Assembly (NCBI RefSeq): GCF_038958875.1
Contig: NZ_CP152407.1
Location: forward strand, 2,921,501-2,985,500
DNA from: Acidovorax sp. FHTAMBA
GTDB lineage: Bacteria; Pseudomonadota; Gammaproteobacteria; Burkholderiales; Burkholderiaceae_C
Length of the DNA: 64,000 bases
Direction of reading: 5' to 3'
The notes under the pieces were generated by a model. It had not been told where the DNA came from. It did no database searches and saw only the letters and a list, made by a program, of their open reading frames with translations. The translations under genes and the position numbers were made by a program. Shown here in pieces: positions 59,306 through 64,000 of the stretch; position 1 is the first letter of the stretch, and each line of letters begins with the position of its first letter.

Positions 59306-60241
59306 TCAGGCCACAACCGCCCGCAGCACATAGCCGATGCGCGGAAAGTGCACATGCACCGTCCCCGCGCGCGGGTCGGTACGGCGCAGCGTGTAGCGGG
59401 TGCGGGTGGCAGCAATCAGCTCGCCCTCGGTGGGCTCCGTGCCAAAGCTCTCGGCGGAAATCGTGACCTGGCTGCCCAGCGGGATGCCGTGTTCGTCCTG
59501 GAACACGTCGTCCATCAGGGGCAAAGGGTCCATGCCTGCAGCCACCGTGATGGCGTCCTGAGCGCTGAACTTTTCCATGCGGCCATGGCCCAGCGCTGCG
59601 ATGCGGTCCATCCACTCCAGCACGGCGGGGGTGGCGGCAAAGATGTCGGCCATCACCGGCACACACTGGCGCGTGAACCACAGCGGGTGGTAGGCGGCAA
59701 AGTCGGCCAGGCAGGGCTCGGCACCAAACAAAAAGTCGTGCTCCTCGGCCATGTGGGCGATGCGGCGCAGGTACGAGCGGTAGGCAGCCGTCGCGTCGGC
59801 CGGTCGCAGGCGCTGCATGCCCGCACTCATCTCGCGGCGGTCTTCGCCAAACACTTGCGCGGCGGCTGGCGGCAAGTTGGCAAACAGCACCGCAGCGCCT
59901 TTGGGCTGCAGGTTGTAGGCCATGGCGGCCCAGAACAGCGTGCTATCCGCCCACTGTGCAAACACACGCGCCACGCCTTTCAGGTGCGGCGGGTACAGCA
60001 CGGGCTCGGGCTGTTCATGCTCCAGCACGTCGCAGATCAGGGCCGAGTCGCAATAGATGTCGGCACCGATCTGCAAGAACGGCGTCTTGCGGTAACCCCC
60101 CGTGAGCGCCACCACATCGGGCTTGGGCATGACGCTGGGGATGATCACGGACTTCCACGCCAGCTGCTTGAAGCCGAGCACCGCGCGGATCTTTTCGGAG
60201 AACGGCGACGAGGGGTAGTGGTGCAGGATGAGGTGGGACAT
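59306..60241 (-). CDS. Glutathione S-transferase family protein
   Basis: 311 residues. The N-terminal thioredoxin-fold part (LHHYPSSPFSEKIRAVLGFK, GGYRKTPFLQIGADIYCDSA) has the serine-proline substrate region of GSTs. The helical C-terminal domain reaches about residue 205 (HDFLFGAEPCLADFAAYHPL). The last 90 residues (FQDEHGIPLGSQVTISAESF) are an extra beta-like domain not usual for GSTs. The reaction is unknown. AGGAGTAACCC precedes the ATG. Confidence 0.88.
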   Translation of the reverse strand: MSHLILHHYPSSPFSEKIRAVLGFKQLAWKSVIIPSVMPKPDVVALTGGYRKTPFLQIGADIYCDSALICDVLEHEQPEPVLYPPHLKGVARVFAQWADSTLFWAAMAYNLQPKGAAVLFANLPPAAAQVFGEDRREMSAGMQRLRPADATAAYRSYLRRIAHMAEEHDFLFGAEPCLADFAAYHPLWFTRQCVPVMADIFAATPAVLEWMDRIAALGHGRMEKFSAQDAITVAAGMDPLPLMDDVFQDEHGIPLGSQVTISAESFGTEPTEGELIAATRTRYTLRRTDPRAGTVHVHFPRIGYVLRAVVA

Positions 60242-60299
60242 GGGTTACTCCTCGGAAGATTTACGAAGTGCCCGCTGGAGCTGACACTGGTGACAACGT

Positions 60300-60450
60300 G
60301 TGATCCTGGCGCAGCCAAAGCCAGCGCCCCCGCGCAAGGGCCGCCAAGCTGCGTGTGCGGCGCTTCGCTTGTGTGCGCTGGGGGCGTCCCCCTCCCGACT
60401 CACGCAGTGAGTCGAGAGAGGGGGAAGGCGCGAAGCGACTCAGGGGGAGC
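60300..60450. repeat. GC-rich dispersed repeat and hairpin upstream of the GST gene
   Basis: CCCCCTCCCGACTCAC (60388-60403) pairs with GTGAGTCGAGAGAGGGGG (60407-60424), a long hairpin. A further pair (CGCCCCC near 60325, GGGGGCG near 60380) flanks it. I remember such a sequence as dispersed in this family, but no second copy is present in the window. The gap 60242-60451 holds no gene. Confidence 0.5.
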
Positions 60451-60451
60451 T

Positions 60452-62122
60452 TCATGTCGGGAGCGCGCGGGCCAGGATGGCGTCAAGGTTGACACCCGCG
60501 CCCAGGGTGCCAAAGCTGTAGCCCCAGTCGCCGGAGAGGCGCGAGTCGCAAAACGCGCGGAACACGGCGCCGGGCGCACTGCGCAGCAGCAGGGCCGCCT
60601 GTACGGCCAGCGCCACATCCTGCGCGAGGCGCCGGGCCTCGGCTTCGGTGGTCATGGCGTCCACGCGCAGGGGCAGTGCGCCGGCCAGGCGGTCCAGCGC
60701 CGGGTGGGCGCCGCGTGCGGGTGCCAGTTCGGCCGCCAGCGCGGCAGCGGTGTCGGCGCGGCGCACGGCGCGCATCAAATCCAGCGCCATGATGTTTCCC
60801 GCGCCTTCCCAGATGGAGTTGAGCGGTATCTCGCGGTAGATGCGGGCCATCACGCCTTCGCCGCCCTCTTCCACATAGCCGTTGCCGCCCAGGCATTCCA
60901 TGGCCTCCTGCGCAAACACGCTGCCGCGCTTGCACACCCAGAACTTGGCAACGGGCGTGAGCAGGCGGGCCATCAGCGCCTCGTGTTCGCTTTTGTCTTT
61001 GTGGTCAAAAGCGCTTGCAAGCCTTATGGATAAAGCGGTGGCCGCTTCACTTTCAAGAGCAAGGTCTGCCAGCACATTGCGCATCAGCGGCTGGTCGATG
61101 AGCTTCTTGCCAAAGGCCGATCGCTGGCGCGTGTGGTGCAGCACAATGCTGAGCGCCTGCCGCATGAGGCCGCTGGTGCCCAGGGCGCAATCGAGCCGCG
61201 TCATGGTGCCCATCTCCAGGATCTGCGCTACGCCCCGGCCTTCCTCGCCCACGCGCCATGCCACGGCGTTGATAAATTCAACCTCGGAGCTGGCATTGGC
61301 GTGGTTGCCCAGCTTGTCTTTCAGGCGCTGGATGCGGATCGCGTTCACGGTGTCGTCCGGCAGCACGCGCGGCAGGAAGAAGCAGGTGAGCCCGCCGGGT
61401 GCCTGCGCCAGGATCAGGAACGCATCGCACATGGGGGCCGAGAAGAACCATTTGTGGCCGGTGATGCGATAGCGCGCGCCCCAGGCATCGTCGCCATCGT
61501 GCACAGCCTGTGTGGTGTTGGCGCGCACGTCCGATCCACCCTGCTTCTCGGTCATGCCCATGCCCATGGTGAGCGCGGATTTCTGCGAGAACAGCGCCAG
61601 GCGCGGGTCGTACTGCGTGCTCGCCAAACCCTTGCTCCAGTCCGCCCAGATCGCTGAATTGCCTCGCAATGCCGGGGTCACGGCGTAGCTCATCGACACG
61701 GGGCACAACACCGAGGGCTCGGCCTCGGTGAACAGCATGAAGCCTGCGGCCCGCTCGGTATGCGCGTAGCCCGTGTCCTGGCGCGACCACGGCGTGGCGT
61801 GCAGACCGTGGCGCAGTGCGGCACCGATCAGCGCGTGGTAGCTGGGGTGGAACTCCACCACGTCGGTGCGATGGCCGAAGCGGTCGTGCGTGCGCAGCTG
61901 GGGCTTGTGGGTGTTGGCAAGGCGCGCATGGGCCTGCATGTCTGCCGATCCCATCTCTGCGCCCAGCGCCGTCAGGCCCGCCAGCGGCAGGCCGGGGGCA
62001 TGCAGGCGCAAGGCATCCTGCAGAGGCTGGTTGGTAGTGAACAGGTTTACATCGGCCCAGGGCGTGCTCTGGTTGAACACCTCGTGGGTGCGGGCGAGGG
62101 AGGCAACAGGCGTCGGCGTCAT
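60452..62122 (-). CDS. AidB-like acyl-CoA dehydrogenase
   Basis: 556 residues of the large AidB branch of acyl-CoA dehydrogenases (FAD enzymes; AidB is linked to alkylation response). The motifs MTEKQGGSDVRAN, LESEAATALSIRLASAFD, ECLGGNGYVEEGGEGVMARI and EGAGNIMALDLMRAV are visible. The active-site base region and full length fit. Start at 62122, after CAAGGAGCTGCC. The damaged ogt nearby is also an alkylation-repair gene, but the link is only suggestive. A repeat-like tract lies inside (61005-61065). Confidence 0.9.
   Translation of the reverse strand: MTPTPVASLARTHEVFNQSTPWADVNLFTTNQPLQDALRLHAPGLPLAGLTALGAEMGSADMQAHARLANTHKPQLRTHDRFGHRTDVVEFHPSYHALIGAALRHGLHATPWSRQDTGYAHTERAAGFMLFTEAEPSVLCPVSMSYAVTPALRGNSAIWADWSKGLASTQYDPRLALFSQKSALTMGMGMTEKQGGSDVRANTTQAVHDGDDAWGARYRITGHKWFFSAPMCDAFLILAQAPGGLTCFFLPRVLPDDTVNAIRIQRLKDKLGNHANASSEVEFINAVAWRVGEEGRGVAQILEMGTMTRLDCALGTSGLMRQALSIVLHHTRQRSAFGKKLIDQPLMRNVLADLALESEAATALSIRLASAFDHKDKSEHEALMARLLTPVAKFWVCKRGSVFAQEAMECLGGNGYVEEGGEGVMARIYREIPLNSIWEGAGNIMALDLMRAVRRADTAAALAAELAPARGAHPALDRLAGALPLRVDAMTTEAEARRLAQDVALAVQAALLLRSAPGAVFRAFCDSRLSGDWGYSFGTLGAGVNLDAILARALPT
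61005..61065. repeat. Possible diverged repeat copy inside the acyl-CoA dehydrogenase gene
   Basis: CTTATGGATAAAGCG is shared with copy 4 (63641), and GCGCTTG precedes it. The gene's codons here include rare ATA and AGG, unusual for this GC-rich gene, which supports insertion or conversion by the repeat. The match is only partial and the protein alignment is normal, so this is tentative. Confidence 0.3.
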
Positions 62123-62148
62123 GGCAGCTCCTTGCGGCGTGTACCGGG

Positions 62149-62598
62149 TCACGCGCTTTTCAGCATCTCGATATGGGGGATGTCGTCTTCCAGGTATTCG
62201 TCAGAGACAGCCACGAAGCCGAGGCTGCCGTAAAAAGCCTGCAGATGCGCCTGCGCGCTGATGCGGATGCCCCGCCCCGGCCACGCCTGGCTGCAGCGGG
62301 CAATGCCCTCGGCCATCAACGCCCGGCCGGTTCCGTTGCCGCGGGCCTCCCTGGCGATAACCACGCGGCCAATCGAAGGTTCGGGATAGTTCACCCCGGG
62401 GTCCACCACCCGCAGGCAGGCTTGCAGCACGCCCGACTCGTCGTACCCCAGCAGGTGGTACGACTGCTTGTCGGCCGCGTCCGGGTCCTGGTAGGGGCCC
62501 TGCTCCAGGATGAAGACCTTGCAGCGCAGGGCCAGGGCGTCATGCAGCGCATGCACGCCCAGGTCATCAAAGCGGGCCCACACCCAGCGGAGTGTCAT
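62149..62598 (-). CDS. ElaA-like GNAT acetyltransferase
   Basis: 149 residues. ALHDALALRCKVFILEQGPY, then DPDAADKQSYHLLGYDESG and IGRVVIAREARGNGTGRALM (acetyl-CoA pyrophosphate loop) and AQAHLQAFYGSLGF are the ElaA family pattern. Substrate unknown. Its start overlaps the CurA-like stop (TGATG), so the two are translationally coupled; the acyl-CoA dehydrogenase follows 26 bp later. Confidence 0.88.
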   Translation of the reverse strand: MTLRWVWARFDDLGVHALHDALALRCKVFILEQGPYQDPDAADKQSYHLLGYDESGVLQACLRVVDPGVNYPEPSIGRVVIAREARGNGTGRALMAEGIARCSQAWPGRGIRISAQAHLQAFYGSLGFVAVSDEYLEDDIPHIEMLKSA

Positions 62599-63614
62599 CA
62601 GATCAGCTTCACCAGTTGCTTGCCAAAGTTCTTGCCCTTGAGCAGGCCCAGGAAGGCTTCAGGCGCGGCGGCAATGCCCTCGGCCACCGTCTCGCGCGGG
62701 CGCAGCTTGCCGGTGCCCACCAGCGTGCCCAGTTCCTTCAAGGCCTCGGGCCAGACTTCCATGTGCTCGCTCACGATGAAGCCTTCGACCTTCATGCGGT
62801 TGATGAGGATGAGCGCCGGGTTCTGCAGCGGCAGCGGCTGGCCGTCGTAGCCGGCAATCATTCCGCACACGGCCACGCGGGCAAAGGCGTTGGCGCGCAG
62901 CAGCACGGCGTCGAGGATGTAGCCGCCCACGTTTTCAAAGTAGCCGTCGATGCCGCTGGGGCACGCTTCCTTCAGGGCCCTTGACATGGACTTGAGGTCG
63001 CCGTGTTCGCGGTGGTCAATGCACGCGTCAAAGCCCAGTTCTTCCACAGCGTACTTGCACTTGTCCGGCCCGCCCGCAATACCCACCACGCGGCAGCCGC
63101 GCGCCTTGGCCAGGGCGGCAAAGGCGCTGCCCACGGCGCCGGTGGCGGCGCTCACCACCACGGTTTCGCCCGCCTTGGGCGCAATGATCTTGACTAGGCC
63201 GTACCAGGCTGTCACGCCGGGCATGCCCACGGCACCCAGGTAGTGCGACAGCGGCACATGGGTGGTATCTACCTTGCGCAGCGCGCCCACGGCATTGCCG
63301 TCGACCACGCTGTATTCCTGCCAGCCGCCCATGCCCACCACCTTGTCGCCCACGGCGTATTTGGGGTTCCTGCTCTCGACCACCTCGCCCACGGTGCCGC
63401 CGATCATGACCTCGCCCAGGCCCTGCGATGCCGCGTAGCTCTTGCTCTCGTTCATGCGGCCGCGCATGTAGGGGTCCAGGCTCAGGTAGTGGTGGCGCAC
63501 CAGCACCTCGCCGTCCTTGAGCGCGGGCGTGTCCACGGCCACCAGCCTGAAGTTGCTGGCCACGGCTTCGCCCTGGGGGCGGTTGTCGAGAACGATTTGT
63601 TGGTTGCGGGGCAT
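62598..63614 (-). CDS. NADP-dependent oxidoreductase (CurA/leukotriene B4 dehydrogenase-like)
   Basis: A 338-residue medium-chain reductase. HHYLSLDPYMRGRMNESKSY, VVSAATGAVGSAFAALAKAR (nucleotide-binding) and YFENVGGYILDAVLLRANAF are conserved with CurA/YncB and PTGR proteins, which reduce enones and similar double bonds with NADPH. The start at 63614 (MPRNQQIVLDNRPQG) follows GAAGGAGCC. Cotranscribed with the GNAT gene. Confidence 0.92.
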   Translation of the reverse strand: MPRNQQIVLDNRPQGEAVASNFRLVAVDTPALKDGEVLVRHHYLSLDPYMRGRMNESKSYAASQGLGEVMIGGTVGEVVESRNPKYAVGDKVVGMGGWQEYSVVDGNAVGALRKVDTTHVPLSHYLGAVGMPGVTAWYGLVKIIAPKAGETVVVSAATGAVGSAFAALAKARGCRVVGIAGGPDKCKYAVEELGFDACIDHREHGDLKSMSRALKEACPSGIDGYFENVGGYILDAVLLRANAFARVAVCGMIAGYDGQPLPLQNPALILINRMKVEGFIVSEHMEVWPEALKELGTLVGTGKLRPRETVAEGIAAAPEAFLGLLKGKNFGKQLVKLI

Positions 63615-63640
63615 GAAAGGCTCCTTCAATGATGTATTTT

Positions 63641-63704
63641 GCTATTGATTACATAGCTGCTCGCGCTTATGGATAAAGCGCCAGAGGCCAATTTGACTTG
63701 ATAA
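63641..63704. repeat. Dispersed palindromic repeat, copy 4
   Basis: CATAGCTGCTCGCGCTTATG, then GATAAAGCGCCAGAGGCCAA. It lies between the partial thioesterase gene and the CurA-like gene, in the same orientation as copies 2 and 3. Confidence 0.85.
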
Positions 63705-63711
63705 ATCCGGG

Positions 63712-64000
63712 TCAGTCGGTGGAAATCACCTTGAGTCCGTTGGCGCTGCGGCCATCCACCGGCAGACGCCGCACGTACTTGAACGTGCCGGTGGCATGGC
63801 AGCACACCTTGCCTTGTGCGTCGTACACCGTGCCCTCGGTAAACGCCATGGTGGCCGTGCGGTGAATGAGCCGTCCCTTGGCCACCAGCGGCCCGCGTGC
63901 AGGCTGCATGAAGCTGGTCTTCATCTCGATGGTGACCACGCCCATGTCGGGCGTCTCGCTGCGCGCTGCCGTGGCCATGGTCACATCCAGCAGCGTCATC
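63712..64000 (-). CDS. PaaI-type thioesterase, 5' end beyond the window
   Basis: 96 codons of a hotdog-fold thioesterase are present: TLLDVTMATAARSETPDMGV, then VTIEMKTSFMQPARGPLVAK and GRLIHRTATMAFTEGTVYDA. The missing N-terminal part would hold the usual HGG motif. The frame runs into the right edge. It probably heads the minus-strand group that continues with the CurA-like reductase. Confidence 0.85.
   Translation of the reverse strand, partial: MTLLDVTMATAARSETPDMGVVTIEMKTSFMQPARGPLVAKGRLIHRTATMAFTEGTVYDAQGKVCCHATGTFKYVRRLPVDGRSANGLKVISTD

Overview
The window looks like about 52 kb of chromosome from a GC-rich betaproteobacterium of the Comamonadaceae (Acidovorax or a close relative), interrupted by one 11.6 kb integrated element. 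The family assignment is an inference. It rests on the protein families, on a dihydrolipoamide dehydrogenase fused to a lipoyl domain, on the Tol-Pal, pilZ-holB-tmk-mltG and AidB-type gene content, and on a dispersed palindromic repeat (ATAGCTGC...AGCGCTT...AAGCGCT...GGCC) that I remember from this family. No species can be named from the sequence alone.

Region by region. (1) 1-5924, minus strand: the pyruvate dehydrogenase operon aceE-aceF-lpdA, with lpdA cut by the window edge. (2) 6100-13083, plus strand: a two-PAS membrane sensor kinase overlapping a FixJ-type response regulator, folD, the M3 oligopeptidase prlC and a periplasmic DUF4124/glutaredoxin protein. (3) 13250-24886: an element in the 3' end of tRNA-Lys(TTT), bounded by 48-bp direct repeats. 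It carries a tyrosine integrase, paired arm-type sites at both ends, unknown proteins behind a duplicated leader, small HTH regulators, a replication-initiator-like gene with iterons inside its coding sequence, and virion-like or cargo genes. No capsid, portal, terminase or tail gene is visible. (4) 24839-31945: tRNA-Lys, tcdA, cpoB, pal, tolB (minus), then msbA (plus), then tatD with an ankyrin protein (minus). (5) 32098-35198, minus: pilZ, holB, tmk, mltG, divergent from ygfZ. (6) 36187-44624: lipid or acyl enzymes (thioesterase-GNAT fusion, HSL-type esterase, patatin), an Fe-type alcohol dehydrogenase, a large GGDEF/EAL protein and an HDOD protein. (7) 44682-52178: tex, conserved unknowns, DUF72, a histidine phosphatase, nnrD and a Bcr/CflA efflux pump. 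(8) 52272-57024: two divergent diguanylate cyclases, a BON-domain protein and two tandem Crp/Fnr regulators. (9) 57241-64000, minus: an ogt gene broken by a 269-bp MITE, then an SDR, a GST, an AidB-like acyl-CoA dehydrogenase, an ElaA-like GNAT, a CurA-like reductase and a partial PaaI thioesterase.

How the parts work together. The chromosomal genes are mostly housekeeping: pyruvate oxidation, one-carbon metabolism, envelope integrity, lipid A export, DNA replication, nucleotide repair and c-di-GMP signalling. The two most unusual things are the tRNA-Lys element, which looks like a small excisable and replicating satellite or prophage remnant, and the mobile repeat layer. That layer consists of an IS-type MITE that cleanly splits ogt and a dispersed palindrome that has entered coding sequences in frame.
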